Source: Mimachlamys varia (lineage: Eukaryota > Mollusca > Bivalvia > Pectinida > Pectinidae). From it: 64,000 bases of DNA. Every line of letters begins with the position of its first letter. Position 1 is the stretch's first letter. The notes under the pieces are model-generated. The model saw nothing but the letters and a program-made list of their open reading frames with translations. It had not been told where the DNA came from and did not search any database. Made by a program: the position numbers and the translations under genes. Positions 1 through 15,500 of this stretch are shown one piece after another. The stretch is from positions 15,123,282-15,187,281 of the forward strand of contig OX392536.1 in the NCBI GenBank assembly GCA_947623455.1. Reading direction: 5' to 3'.

Positions 1-3000
1 AAGGCTGTAGTCAAAAAATCAATTATAACTCTTCAAATCGACATAATTCAATCAATTTTCAACACAGATTTATAATTTGTGCTGCTACGTTATCTAAACA
101 ACGTCTCCTACATGATTAACTAGTGGGACAGCGATTAACAAACCCGATAAAAGCCTGAGATGCCGAGGTGGCAAATACAAAGTAACGGCTACCGTGCCGC
201 GCTGTAGCCAAAAAACAATTATAACTCTATTCAAATCGACATTATTCAATCAATTTTCAACACAGATTCATAATGTTTGATGCTACGTTATCTGCACAAT
301 ACCTACGACATGATTAAGGTAGGGTGACAGGAGATAACATCCCCGATTAAAGCCTTGGAGGCAGGGGTGGCAAATATAAAGTAACGGCTATTATGAAAGG
401 CTGTAGTCAAAAAATCAATTATAACTCTTCAAATCGACATAATTCAATCAATTATCGACACAGATTTATAATTTGTGCTGCTACGTTATCTAAACAACGT
501 CTCCTACATGATTAACTAGTGGGACAGCGATTTACAACCCCGATAAAAGCCTGAGATGCCGAGGTGGCAAATACAAAGTAACGGCTACCGTGCTGCGCTG
601 TAGCAAAAAAACAATTATAACTCTATTCAAATCGACATTATTCAATCAATTTTCAACGCAGATTCATAATGTTTGATGCTACGTTATCTGCACAATACCT
701 ACAACATGATTAAGCTAGGGTCACAGCAGATAACATCCCCGATTAAAGCCTGGGAGGCCGGAGTGGCAAATACAAAGTAACGGCTATCATGAAAGGCTGT
801 AGTCAAAAAATCAATTATAACTCCATTCAAATCGACATCATTCAATCAATTATTGATACAGATTGATAATTTGTGCTGCAACGTTATCTGAACAACATCT
901 CCTACATGATAAGCTAGGGGGACATCGGATAACATCCCCGATAAAAGCCTGGGAGGCCGGGGTAGCAAATGCAAAGTAACGGCTACCGTGGCAGGCTGTA
1001 GTCAAAAAATCAATTATAACTCTTCAAATCGACATAATTCAATCAATTATCGACACAGATTTATAATTTGTGCTGCTACGTTATCTAAACAACGTCTCCT
1101 ACATGATTAACTAGTGGGACAGCGATTAACAAACCCGATAAAAGCCTGAGATGCCGAGGTGGCAAATACAAAGTAACGGCTACCGTGCCGGGCTGTAGCC
1201 AAAAAACAATTATAACTCTATTCAAATCGACATTATTCAATCAATTTTCAACACAGATTCATAATGTTTGATGCTACGTTATCTGCACAATACCTACGAC
1301 ATGATTAAGGTAGGGTGACAAGAGATAACATCCCCGATTAAAGCCTTGGAGGCAGGGGTGGCAAATATAAAGTAACGGCTATTATGAAAGGCTGTAGTCA
1401 AAAAATCAATTATAACTCTTCAAATCGACATAATTCAATCAATTATCGACACAGATTTATAATTTGTGCTGCTACGTTATCTAAACAACGTCTCCTACAT
1501 GATTAACTAGTGGGACAGCGATTTACAACCCCGATAAAAGCCTGAGATGCCGAGGTGGCAAATACAAAGTAACGGCTACCGTGCTGCGCTGTAGCAAAAA
1601 AACAATTATAACTCTATTCAAATCGACATTATTCAATCAATTTTCAACACAGATTCATAATGTTTGATGCTACGTTATCTGCACAATACCTACAACATGA
1701 TTAAGCTAGGGTCACAGCAGATAACATCCCCGATTAAAGCCTGGGAGGCCGGAGTGGCAAATACAAAGTAACGGCTATCATGAAAGGCTGTAGTCAAAAA
1801 ATCAATTATAACCCCATTCAAATCGACATCATTCAATCAATCATTGATACAGATTGATAATTTGTGCTGCAACGTTATCTGAACAACATCTCCTACATGA
1901 TAAGCTAGGGGGACATCGGATAACATCCCCGATAAAAGCCTGGGAGGCCGGGGTAGCAAATGCAAAGTAACGGCTACCGTGCCGGGCTGTGGCCAAAAAA
2001 CATTTATAACTCTATCAAATCGACATAATTCAATCAATTTTCAACACAGATTCATAATTTTTGCTGCTACGTTATCTAAACAACGTCTCCTACATGATTA
2101 ACTAGCGAGACAGCGATTAACAACCCCGATAAAAGCCTGAGATGCCGAGGTGGCAAATACAAAGTAACGGCTACCGTGCCGCGCTGTAGCCAAAAAACAA
2201 TTATAACTCTATTCAAATCGACATTATTCAATCAATTTTCAACACAGATTCATAATGTTTGATGCTACGTTATCTGCACAATACCTACGACATGATTAAG
2301 GTAGGGTGACAGGAGATAACATCCCCGATTAAAGCCTTGGAGGCAGGGGTGGCAAATATAAAGTAACGGCTATTATGAAAGGCTGTAGTCAAAACATCAA
2401 TTATAACTCTTCAAATCGACATCATTCAATCAATTATCGACACAGATTTATAATTTGTACTGCTACGTTATCTAAACAACGTCTCCTACATGATTAACTA
2501 GTGGGACAGCGATTAACAACCCCGATAAAAGCCTGAGATGCCGAGGTGTCAAATACAAAGTAACGGCTACCGTGCCGCTTTAGCAAAAAAACAATTATAA
2601 CTCTATTCAAATCGACATTATTCAATCAATTTTCAACACAGATTCATAATGTTTGATGCTACGTTATCTGCACAATACCTACAACATGATTAAGCTAGGG
2701 TCACAGCAGATAACATCCCCGATTAAAGCCTGGGAGGCCGGAGTGGCAAATACAAAGTAACGGCTATCATGAAAGGCTGTAGTCAAAAAATCAATTAATA
2801 TCCATTCAAATCGACATCATTCAATCAATTATTGATACAGATTGATAATTTGTGCTGCAACGTTATCTGAACAACATCTCCTACATGATACGCTAGGGGG
2901 ACATCGGATAACATCCCCGATAAAAGCCTGGGAGGCCGGGGTAGCAAATGCAAAGTAACGGCTACCGTGCCGGGCTGTGGCCAAAAAACATTTATAACTC

Positions 3001-4975
3001 TATCAAATCGACATAATTCAATCAATTTTCAACACAGATTCATAATTTTTGCTGCTACGTTATCTAAACAACGTCTCCTACATGATTAACTAGCGAGACA
3101 GCGATTAACAACCCCGATAAAAGCCTGAGATGCCGAGGTGGCAAATACAAAGTAACGGCTACCGTGCCGCGCTGTAGCCAAAAAACAATTATAACTCTAT
3201 TCAAATCGACATTATTCAATCAATTTTCAACACAGATTCATAATGTTTGATGCTACGTTATCTGCACAATACCTACGACATGATTAAGGTAGGGTGACAG
3301 GAGATAACATCCCCGATTAAAGCCTTGGAGGCAGGGGTGGCAAATATAAAGTAACGGCTATTATGAAAGGCTGTAGTCAAAACATCAATTATAACTCTTC
3401 AAATCGACATTATTCAATCAATTATCGACACAGATTTATAATTTGTACTGCTACGTTATCTAAACAACGTCTCCTACATGATTAACTAGTGGGACAGCGA
3501 TTAACAACCCCGATAAAAGCCTGAGATGCCGAGGTGTCAAATACAAAGTAACGGCTACCGTGCCGCGCTGTAGCCAAAAAACAATTATAACTCTATTCAA
3601 ATCGACATTATTCAATCAATTTTCAACACAGATTCATAATGTTTGATGCTACGTTATCTGCACAATACCTACGACATGATTAAGGTAGGGTTACAGGAGA
3701 TAACATCCCCGATTAAAGCCTGGGAGGCCGGAGTGGCAAATACAAAGTAACGGCTATCATGAAAGGCTGTAGTCAAAAAATCAATTATAACTCCATTCAA
3801 ATCGACATCATTCAATCAATTATTGATACAGATTGATAATTTGTGCTGCAACGTTATCTGAACAACATCTCCTACATGATAAGCTAGGGGGACATCGGAT
3901 AACATCCCCGATAAAAGCCTGGGAGGCCGGGGTAGCAAATGCAAAGTAACGGCTACCGTGCCGGGCTGTGACAAAAAACATTTATAACTCTATCAAATCG
4001 ACATAATTCAATCAATTTTCAACACAGATTCATAATTTTTGCTGCTACGTTATCTAAACAACGTCTCCTACATGATTAACTAGTGAGACAGCGATTAACA
4101 ACCCCGATAAAAGCCTGAGATGCCGAGGTGGCAAATACAAAGTAACGGCTACCGTGCCGCGCTGTAGCCAAAAAACAATTATAACTCTATTCAAATCGAC
4201 ATTATTCAATCAATTTTCAACACAGATTCATAATGTTTGATGCTACGTTATCTGCACAATACCTACGACATGATTAAGGTAGGGTGACAGGAGATAACAT
4301 CCCCGATTAAAGCCTTGGAGGCAGGGGTGGCAAATATAAAGTAACGGCTATTATGAAAGGCTGTAGTCAAAAAATCAATTATAACTCTTCAAATCGACAT
4401 AATTCAATCAATTATCGACACAGATTTATAATTTGTACTGCTACGTTATCTAAACAACGTCTCCTACATGATTAACTAGTGGGACAGCGATTTACAACCC
4501 CGATAAAAGCCTGAGATGCCGAGGTGGCAAATACAAAGTAACGGCTACCGTGCTGCGCTGTAGCCAAAAAACAATTATAACTCTATTCAAATCGACATTA
4601 TTCAATCAATTTTCAACACAGATTCATAATGTTTGATGCTACGTTATCTGCACAATACCTACGACATGATTAAGGTAGGGTGACAGGAGATAACATCCCC
4701 GATTAAAGCCTGGGAGGCCGGAGTGGCAAATACAAAGTAACGGCTATCATGAAAGGCTGTAGTCAAAAAATCAATTATAACTCCATTCAAATCGACATCA
4801 TTCAATCAATTATTGATACAGATTGATAATTTGTGCTGCAACGTTATCTGAACAACATCTCCTACATGATAAGCTAGGGGGACATCGGATAACATCCCCG
4901 ATAAAAGCCTGGGAGGCCGGGGTAGCAAATGCAAAGTAACGGCTACCGTGCCGGGCTGTGACAAAAAACATTTAT
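1..4975 (+). repeat. Pentameric higher-order repeat, 988-991 bp, five copies
   Basis: Monomers fall into types by the bases after GTTATCT. A-type has AAACAACGTCTCC, B-type has GCACAATACCTAC, and E-type has GAACAACATCTCC followed by ATAAGCTAGGGGGACATCGG. The order A-B-A-B-E repeats five times. The E-type GAACAACATCT starts at 890, 1881, 2869, 3860 and 4850, giving periods of 988-991 bp. Equivalent monomers in successive pentamers are far more alike than neighbours inside one pentamer, the hallmark of a higher-order repeat. The second B of each unit often carries CTACAACATGATTAAGC in place of CTACGACATGATTAAGG. Confidence 0.9.
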
Positions 4976-7440
4976 AACTCTATCAAATCGACATAATTCA
5001 ATCAATTTTCAACACAGATTCATAATTTTTGCTGCTACGTTATCTAAACAACGTCTCCTACATGATTAACTAGTGAGACAGCGATTAACAACCCCGATAA
5101 AAGCCTGAGATGCCGAGGTGGCAAATACAAAGTAACGGCTACCGTGCCGCGCTGTAGCCAAAAAACAATTATAACTCTATTCAAATCGACATTATTCAAT
5201 CAATTTTCAACACAGATTCATAATGTTTGATGCTACGTTATCTGCACAATACCTACGACATGATTAAGGTAGGGTGACAGGAGATAACATCCCCGATTAA
5301 AGCCTTGGAGGCAGGGGTGGCAAATATAAAGTAACGGCTATTATGAAAGGCTGTAGTCAAAAAATCAATTATAACTCTTCAAATCGACATCATTCAATCA
5401 ATTATCGACACAGATTTATAAATTGTGCTGCTACGTTATCTAAATAACGTCTCCTACAAGATTAACTAGTGGGACAGCGATTAACAACCCCGATAAAAGC
5501 CTGAGATGCCGAGGTGGCAAATACAAAGTAACGGCTACCGTGCCGCGCTGTAGCCAAAAAACAATTATAACTCTATTCAAATCGACATTATTCAATCAAT
5601 TTTCAACACAGATTCATAATGTTTGATGCTACGTTATCTGCACAATACCTACGACATGATTAAGGTAGGGTGACAGGAGATAACATCCCCGATTAAAGCC
5701 TTGGAGGCAGGGGTGGCAAATATAAAGTAACGGCTATTATGAAAGGCTGTAGTCAAAAAATCAATTATAACTCTTCAAATCGACATCATTCAATCAATTA
5801 TCGACACAGATTTATAATTTGTGCTGCTACGTTATCTAAACAACGTCTCCTACATGATTAACTAGTGGGACAGCGATTTACAACCCCGATAAAAGCCTGA
5901 GATGCCGAGGTGGCAAATACAAAGTAACGGCTACCGTGCTGCGCTGTAGCAAAAAAACAATTATAACTCTATTCAAATCGACATTATTCAATCAATTTTC
6001 AACACAGATTCATAATGTTTGATGCTACGTTATCTGCACAATACCTACAACATGATTAAGCTAGGGTGACAGCAGATAACATCCCCGATTAAAGCCTTGG
6101 AGGCCGGAGTGGCAAATACAAAGCAACGGCTATCATGAAAGGCTGTAGTCAAAAAATCAATTATAACTCCATTCAAATCGACATCATTCAATCAATTATT
6201 GATACAGATTGATAATTTGTGCTGCAACGTTATCTGAACAACATCTCCTACATGATAAGCTAGGGGGACATCGGATAACATCCCCGATAAAAGCCTGGGA
6301 GGCCGGGGTAGCAAATGCAAAGTAACGGCTACCGTGCCGGGCTGTGACAAAAAAACATTTATAACTCTATCAAATCGACATAATTCAATCAATTTTCAAC
6401 ACAGATTCATAATTTTTGCTGCTACGTTATCTAAACAACGTCTCCTACATGATTAACTAGTGAGACAGCGATTAACAACCCCGATAAAAGCCTGAGATGC
6501 CGAGGTGGCAAATACAAAGTAACGGCTACCGTGCCGCGCTGTAGCCAAAAAACAATTATAACTCTATTCAAATCGACATTATTCAATCAATTTTCAACAC
6601 AGATTCATAATGTTTGATGCTACGTTATCTGCACAATACCTACGACATGATTAAGGTAGGGTGACAGGAGATAACATCCCCGATTAAAGCCTTGGAGGCA
6701 GGGGTGGCAAATATAAAGTAACGGCTATTATGAAAGGCTGTAGTCAAAAAATCAATTATAACTCTTCAAATCGACATCATTCAATCAATTATCGACACAG
6801 ATTTATAATTTGTGCTGCTACGTTATCTAAACAACGTCTCCTACATGATTAACTAGTGGGACAGCGATTAACAACCCCGATAAAAGCCTGAGATGCCGAG
6901 GTGGCAAATACAAAGTAACGGCTACCGTGCCGCGCTGTAGCCAAAAAACAATTATAACTCTATTCAAATCGACATTATTCAATCAATTTTCAACACAGAT
7001 TCATAATGTTTGATGCTACGTTATCTGCACAATACCTACGACATGATTAAGGTAGGGTGACAGGAGATAACATCCCCGATTAAAGCCTTGGAGGCAGGGG
7101 TGGCAAATATAAAGTAACGGCTATTATGAAAGGCTGTAGTCAAAAAATCAATTATAACTCTTCAAATCGACATAATTCAATCAATTTTCAACACAGATTT
7201 ATAATTTGTGCTGCAACGTTATCTGAACAACATCTCCTACATGATAAGCTAGGGGGACAGCGATTAACATTCCCGATAAAAGCCTGAGATGCCGAGGTGG
7301 CAAATACAAAGTAACGGCTACCGTTCCAGGCTGTAGCCAAAAAACAATTATAACTCTATTCAAATCGACATTATTCAATCAATTTTCAACACAGATTCAT
7401 AATGTTTGATGCTACGTTATCTGCACAATACCTACGACAT

Positions 7441-10402
7441 GATTAAGGTAGGGTGACAGGAGATAACATCCCCGATTAAAGCCTTGGAGGCAGGGGTGGC
7501 AAATATAAAGTAACGGCTATTATGAAAGGCTGTAGTCAAAAAATCAATTATAACTCTTCAAATCGACATAATTCAATCAATTATCGACACACATTTATAA
7601 TTTGTGCTGCTACGTTATCTAAACAACGTCTCCTACATGATTAACTAGTGGGACAGCGATTTACAACCCCGATAAAAGCCTGAGATGCCGAGGTGGCAAA
7701 TACAAAGTAACGGCTACCGTGCTGCGCTGTAGCAAAAAAACAATTATAACTCTATTCAAATCGACATTATTCAATCAATTTTCAACACAGATTCATAATG
7801 TTTGATACTACGTTATCTGCACAATACCTACAACATGATTAAGCTAGGGTGACAGCAGATAACATCCCCGATTAAAGCCTGGGAGGCCGGAGTGGCATAT
7901 ACAAAGCAACGGCTATCATGAAAGGCTGTAGTCAAAAAATCAATTATAACTCCATTCAAATCGACATCATTCAATCAATTATTGATACAGATTGATAATT
8001 TGTGCTGCAACGTTATCTGAACAACATCTCCTACATGATAAGCTAGGGGGACATCGGATAACATCCCCGATAAAAGCCTGGGAGGCCGGGGTAGCAAATG
8101 CAAAGTAACGGCTACCGTGCCGGGCTGTGGCCAAAAAACATTTATAACTCTATCAAATCGACATAATTCAATCAATTTTCAACACAGATTCATAATTTTT
8201 GATGCTACGTTATCTGCACAATACCTACAACATGATTAAGCTAGGGTGACAGGAGATAACATCCCCGATTAAAGCCTGAGATGCCGAGGTGGCAAATACA
8301 AAGTAACGGCTACCGTTCCAGGCTGTAGCCAAAAAATACAATTATAACTTTATTCAAATCGACATAATTCAATCAATTTTCAAGACAGATTCATAATTTT
8401 TGCTGCTACGTTATCTAAACAACGTCTCCTACATGATTAACTAGTGAGACAGCGATTAACAACCCCGATAAAAGCGTGAGATGCCGAGGTGGCAAATACA
8501 AAGTAACGGCTACCGTGCCGCGCTGTAGCCAAAAAACAATTATAACTCTATTCAAATCGACATTATTCAATCAATTTTCAACACAGATTCATAATGTTTG
8601 ATGCTACGTTATCTGCACAATACCTACGACATGATTAAGGTAGGGTGACAGGAGATAACATCCCCGATTAAAGCCTTGGAGGCAGGGGTGGCAAATATAA
8701 AGTAACGGCTATTATGAAAGGCTGTAGTCAAAAAATCAATTATAACTCTTCAAATCGACATCATTCAATCAATTATCGACAGAGATTTATAATTTGTGCT
8801 GCTACGTTATCTAAACAACGTCTCCTTCATGATTAACTAGTGGGACAGCGATTAACAACCCCGATAAAAGCCTGAGATGCCGAGGTGGCAAATACAAAGT
8901 AACGGCTACCGTGCCGGGCTGTAGCCAAAAAATACAATTATAACTCTATTCAAATCGACATAATTCAATCAATTTTCAACACAGATTCATAATGTTTAAT
9001 GCTACGTTATCTGCACAATACCTACAACATGATTAAGCTAGGGTGACAGGAGATAACATCCCCGATTAAAGCCTGAGATGCCGAGGTGGCAAATACAAAG
9101 TAACGGCTACCGTTCCAGGCTGTAGCCAAAAAATACAATTATAACTCTATTCAAATCGACATAATTCAATCAATTTTCAACACAGATCCATAATTTTTGA
9201 TGCTACATTATCTGCGCCATATTAACTATATGATTAGCTAGTGGGACATCGATTAACATCCCCAATAAAAGCCTGGGAGGCCAGGGTGGCAAATACAAAG
9301 TAACGGCTACCGTGCCGGGCTGTAGCAAAAAACAATTATAACTCTATTCAAATCGACATTATTCAATCAATTATCAACACAGATTCATAATGTTTGATGC
9401 TACGTTATCTGCACAATACCTACAACATGATTAAGCTAGGGTGACAGGAGATAACATCCCCGATTAAAGCCTGGTAGGCCGGAGTGGCAAATACAAAGTA
9501 ACGGCTATCATGAAAGGCTGAAGTCAAATAATCAATTATAACTCCATTCAAATCGACATCATTCAATCAATTATTGATACAGATTGATAATTTGTGCTGC
9601 AACGTTATCTGAACAACATCTCCTACATGATTAACTAGTGGAACAGCGATTAACAATCCCGATAAAAGCGTGAGATGCCGAGGTGGCAAATACAAAGTAA
9701 CGGCTACCGTGCCGGGCTGTAGCCAAAAAACAATTATAACTCTATTCAAATCGACACAGATTCATATTTTTTGCTGCCATGTTATCTGAACAACATCTCA
9801 TACATGATTAGTTTAGGTGACAGGGGATACCACCCACGGTTAAAGCCTGGGAAGCCAGGGTGGCAAATACAAAGTAACGGCTACCGTGCCAGGCTTGAGC
9901 AAAAAAAAACAATTATAACTCTATTCAAATCGACACAATGCAATCAATATTCAATACATGTTCATAATTTTTGCTGCTACGTTATCTGAACAACATCTCC
10001 TACATGATAAGCTAGGGGGATAGCGATTAACATTCCCGATAAAAGTTTGAGATGCCGAGGTGGCAAATACAAAGTAACGGCTACCGTTCCAGGCTGTAGC
10101 CAAAAAATACAATTATAACTCTATTCAAATCGACATAATTCAATCAATTTTCAACACAGATTCATAACTTTTGATGCTACGTTATCTGCGCCATATTAAC
10201 TATATGATTAGCTAGTGGGACATCGATTAACATCCCCAATAAAAGCCTGGGAGGCCAGGGTGGCAAATACAAAGTAACGGCTACCGTGCCGGGCTGTAGC
10301 AAAAAACAATTATAACTCTATTCAAATCGACATTATTCAATCAATTATCAACACAGATTCATAATGTTTGATGCTACGTTATCTGCACAATACCTACGAC
10401 AT
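7441..10402 (+). repeat. Satellite higher-order block of about 2962 bp (15 monomers), copy 1
   Basis: This block recurs directly downstream at an offset of 2961-2962 bp. Diagnostic private variants are shared: ACTTTATTCAAATC at about 8346 and 11307, TCAAGACAG at about 8381 and 11342, and CTCCTTCATG at about 8823 and 11784. The copies separate at about 9630/12590. There copy 1 continues with an A-like monomer and copy 2 keeps a full E-like monomer, and register is regained at an offset of 3158 bp, exactly one monomer more (2961+197). Boundaries are approximate. Confidence 0.8.
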
Positions 10403-12590
10403 GATTAAGCTAGGGTGACAGGAGATAACATCCCCGATTAAAGCCTTGGAGGCAGGGGTGGCAAATATAAAGTAACGGCTATTATGAAAGGCTGTAGTCA
10501 AAAAATCAATTATAACTCTTCAAATCGACATAATTCAATCAATTATCGACACAGATTTATAATTTGTGCTGCTACGTTATCTAAACAACGTCTCCTACAT
10601 GATTAACTAGTGGGACAGCGATTTACAACCCCGATAAAAGCCTGAGATGCCGAGGTGGCAAATACAAAGTAACGGCTACCGTGCTGCGCTGTAGCAAAAA
10701 AACAATTATAACTCTATTCAAATCGACATTATTCAATCAATTTTCAACACAGATTCATAATGTTTGATACTACGTTATCTGCACAATACCTACAACATGA
10801 TTAAGCTAGGGTGACAGCAGATAACATCCCCGATTAAAGCCTGGGAGGCCGGAGTGGCATATACAAAGCAACGGCTATCATGAAAGGCTGTAGTCAAAAA
10901 ATCAATTATAACTCCATTCAAATCGACATCATTCAATCAATTATTGATACAGATTGATAATTTGTGCTGCAACGTTATCTGAACAACATCTCCTACATGA
11001 TAAGCTAGGGGGACATCGGATAACATCCCCGATAAAAGCCTGGGAGGCCGGGGTAGCAAATGCAAAGTAACGGCTACCGTGCCGGGCTGTGGCCAAAAAC
11101 ATTTATAACTCTATCAAATCGACATAATTCAATCAATTTTCAACACAGATTCATAATTTTTGATGCTACGTTATCTGCACAATACCTACAACATGATTAA
11201 GCTAGGGTGACAGGAGATAACATCCCCGATTAAAGCCTGAGATGCCGAGGTGGCAAATACAAAGTAACGGCTACCGTTCCAGGCTGTAGCCAAAAAATAC
11301 AATTATAACTTTATTCAAATCGACATAATTCAATCAATTTTCAAGACAGATTCATAATTTTTGCTGCTACGTTATCTAAACAACGTCTCCTACATGATTA
11401 ACTAGTGAGACAGCGATTAACAACCCCGATAAAAGCGTGAGATGCCGAGGTGGCAAATACAAAGTAACGGCTACCGTGCCGCGCTGTAGCCAAAAAACAA
11501 TTATAACTCTATTCAAATCGACATTATTCAATCAATTTTCAACACAGATTCATAATGTTTGATGCTACGTTATCTGCACAATACCTACGACATGATTAAG
11601 GTAGGGTGACAGGAGATAACATCCCCGATTAAAGCCTTGGAGGCAGGGGTGGCAAATATAAAGTAACGGCTATTATGAAAGGCTGTAGTCAAAAAATCAA
11701 TTATAACTCTTCAAATCGACATCATTCAATCAATTATCGACAGAGATTTATAATTTGTGCTGCTACGTTATCTAAACAACGTCTCCTTCATGATTAACTA
11801 GTGGGACAGCGATTAACAACCCCGATAAAAGCCTGAGATGCCGAGGTGGCAAATACAAAGTAACGGCTACCGTGCCGGGCTGTAGCCAAAAAATACAATT
11901 ATAACTCTATTCAAATCGACATAATTCAATCAATTTTCAACACAGATTCATAATGTTTAATGCTACGTTATCTGCACAATACCTACAACATGATTAAGCT
12001 AGGGTGACAGGAGATAACATCCCCGATTAAAGCCTGAGATGCCGAGGTGGCAAATACAAAGTAACGGCTACCGTTCCAGGCTGTAGCCAAAAAATACAAT
12101 TATAACTCTATTCAAATCGACATAATTCAATCAATTTTCAACACAGATCCATAATTTTTGATGCTACATTATCTGCGCCATATTAACTATATGATTAGCT
12201 AGTGGGACATCGATTAACATCCCCAATAAAAGCCTGGGAGGCCAGGGTGGCAAATACAAAGTAACGGCTACCGTGCCGGGCTGTAGCAAAAAACAATTAT
12301 AACTCTATTCAAATCGACATTATTCAATCAATTATCAACACAGATTCATAATGTTTGATGCTACGTTATCTGCACAATACCTACAACATGATTAAGCTAG
12401 GGTGACAGGAGATAACATCCCCGATTAAAGCCTGGTAGGCCGGAGTGGCAAATACAAAGTAACGGCTATCATGAAAGGCTGAAGTCAAATAATCAATTAT
12501 AACTCCATTCAAATCGACATCATTCAATCAATTATTGATACAGATTGATAATTTGTGCTGCAACGTTATCTGAACAACATCTCCTACATG
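10403..12590 (+). repeat. Satellite higher-order block of about 2962 bp, copy 2 (clear part)
   Basis: This is the downstream partner of 7441-9629 and differs by only a few substitutions plus one A lost from an A-run near 11095. It overlaps the start of the 6924-bp block that begins near 11557, so the duplications are nested in time. Confidence 0.8.
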
Positions 12591-15500
12591 ATAAGCTAGG
12601 GGGACATCGGATAACATCCCCGATAAAAGCCTGGGAGGCCGGGGTGGCAAATACAAAGTAACGGCTACCGTGCCGGGCTGTGGCCAAAAAACATGTATAA
12701 CTCTATCAAATCGACATAATTCAATCAATTTTCAACACAGATTCATAATTTTTGCTGCTACGTTATCTAAACAACGTCTCCTACATGATTAACTAGTGGA
12801 ACAGCGATTAACAATCCCGATAAAAGCGTGAGATGCCGAGGTGGCAAATACAAAGTAACGGCTACCGTGCCGGGCTGTAGCCAAAAAACAATTATAACTC
12901 TATTCAAATCGACACAGATTCATATTTTTTGCTGCCATGTTATCTGAACAACATCTCATACATGATTAGTTTAGGTGACAGGGGATACCACCCACGGTTA
13001 AAGCCTGGGAAGCCAGGGTGGCAAATACAAAGTAACGGCTACCGTGCCAGGCTTGAGCAAAAAAAAACAATTATAACTCTATTCAAATCGACACAATGCA
13101 ATCAATATTCAATACATGTTCATAATTTTTGCTGCTACGTTATCTGAACAACATCTCCTACATGATAAGCTAGGGGGATAGCGATTAACATTCCCGATAA
13201 AAGTTTGAGATGCCGAGGTGGCAAATACAAAGTAACGGCTACCGTGCCGGGCTGTAGCAAAAAACAATTATAACTCTATTCAAATCGACATTATTCAATC
13301 AATTATCAACACAGATTCATAATGTTTGATGCTACGTTATCTGCACAATACCTACGACATGATTAAGCTAGGGTGACAGGAGATAACATCCCCGATTAAA
13401 GCCTCCGAGGCAGGGGTGGCAAATATAAAGTAACGGCTATTATGAAAGGCTGTAGTCAAAAAATCAATTATAACTCTTCAAATCGACATAATTCAATCAA
13501 TTATCGACACAGATTTATAATTTGTGCTGCTACGTTATCTAAACAACGTCTCCTACATGATTAACTAGTGGGACAGCGATTAACAACCCCGATAAAAGCC
13601 TGAGATGCCGAGGTGGCAAATACAAAGTAACGGCTACCGTGCTGCGCTGTAGCAAAAAAACAATTATAACTCTATTCAAATCGACATTATTCAATCAATT
13701 TTCAACACAGATTCATAATGTTTGATGCTACGTTATCTGCACAATACCTACAACATGATTAAGCTAGGGTGACAGCAGATAACATCCCCGATTAAAGCCT
13801 GGGAGGCCGGAGTGGCATATACAAAGCAACGGCTATCATGAAAGGCTGTAGTCAAAAAATCAATTATAACTCCATTCAAATCGACATCATTCAATCAATT
13901 ATTGATACAGATTGATAATTTGTGCTGCAACGTTATCTGAACAACATCTCCTACATGATAAGCTAGGGGGACATCGGATAACATCCCCGATAAAAGCCTG
14001 GGAGGCCGGGGTAACAAATGCAAAGTAACGGCTACCGTGCCGGGCTGTGGCCAAAAAACATTTATAACTCTATCAAATCGACATAATTCAATCAATTTTC
14101 AACACAGATTCATAATTTTTGCTGCTACGTTATCTAAACAACCTCTCCTACATGATTAACTAGTGAGACAGCGATTAACAACCCCGATAAAAGCGTGAGA
14201 TGCCGAGGTGGCAAATACAAAGTAACGGCTACCGTGCCGCGCTGTAGCCAAAAAACAATTATAACTCTATTCAAATCGACATTATTCAATCAATTTTCAA
14301 CACATATTCATAATGTTTGATGCTACGTTATCTGCACAATACCTACGACATGATTAAGGTAGGGTGACAGGAGATAACATCCCCGATTAAAGCCTTGGAG
14401 GCAGGGGTGGCAAATATAAAGTAACGGCTATTATGAAAGGCTGTAGTCAAAAAATCAATTATAACTCTTCAAATCGACATCATTCAATCAATTTTCAACA
14501 CAGATTTATAATTTGTGCTGCTACGTTATCTAAACAACGTCTCCTACATGATTAACTAGTGGGACAGCGATTAACAAACCCGATAAAAGCCTGAGATGCC
14601 GAGGTGGCAAATACAAAGTAACGGCTACCGTGCCGCGCTGTAGCCAAAAAAACAATTATAACTCAATTCAAATCGACATAATTCAATCAATTTTCAACAC
14701 AGATTCATAATGTTTGATGCTACGTTATCTTATCTGCACAATACCTACGACATGATTAACAAGTGGGACAGCGATTAACATCCCCGATAAAAGCCTGAGA
14801 TGCCGGGGTGGCAAATACAAAGTAACGGCTACCGTGCCGGGTTGTAGCAAAATACAATTATAACTCTATTCAAATCGACATAATTCAATCAATTTTCAAC
14901 ACAGATTCATAATTTTTGCTGCCATGTTATCTGAACAATATCTCATACATGATTAGCTTAGGTGACAGGGGATACCACCCACGGTTAAAGCCTGGGAGGC
15001 CAGGGTGGCAAATACAAAGTAACGGCTACCGTGCCAGGCTTGAGCAAAAAAAAACAATTATAACTCTATTCAAATCGACACAATGCAATCAATATTCAAC
15101 ACATGTTCATAATTTTTGCTGCTACGTTATCTGAACAACATCTCCTAAATGATAAGCTAGGGGGACAGCGATTAACATCCCCAATAAAAGCCTGGGAGGC
15201 CAGGGTGGCAAATACAAAGTAACGGCTACCGTGCCGGGCTGAAGCAAAAAACAATTATAACTCTATTCAAATCGACATTATTCAATCAATTATCAACACA
15301 GATTCATAATGTTTGATGCTACGTTATCTGCACAATACCTACAACATGATTAAGCTAGGGTGACAGGAGATAACATCCCCGATTAAAGCCTGGGAGGCCG
15401 GAGTGGCAAATACAAAGTAACGGCTATCATGAAAGGCTGTAGTCAAAAAATCAATTATAACTCCATTCAAATCGACATCATTCAATCAATTATTGATACA

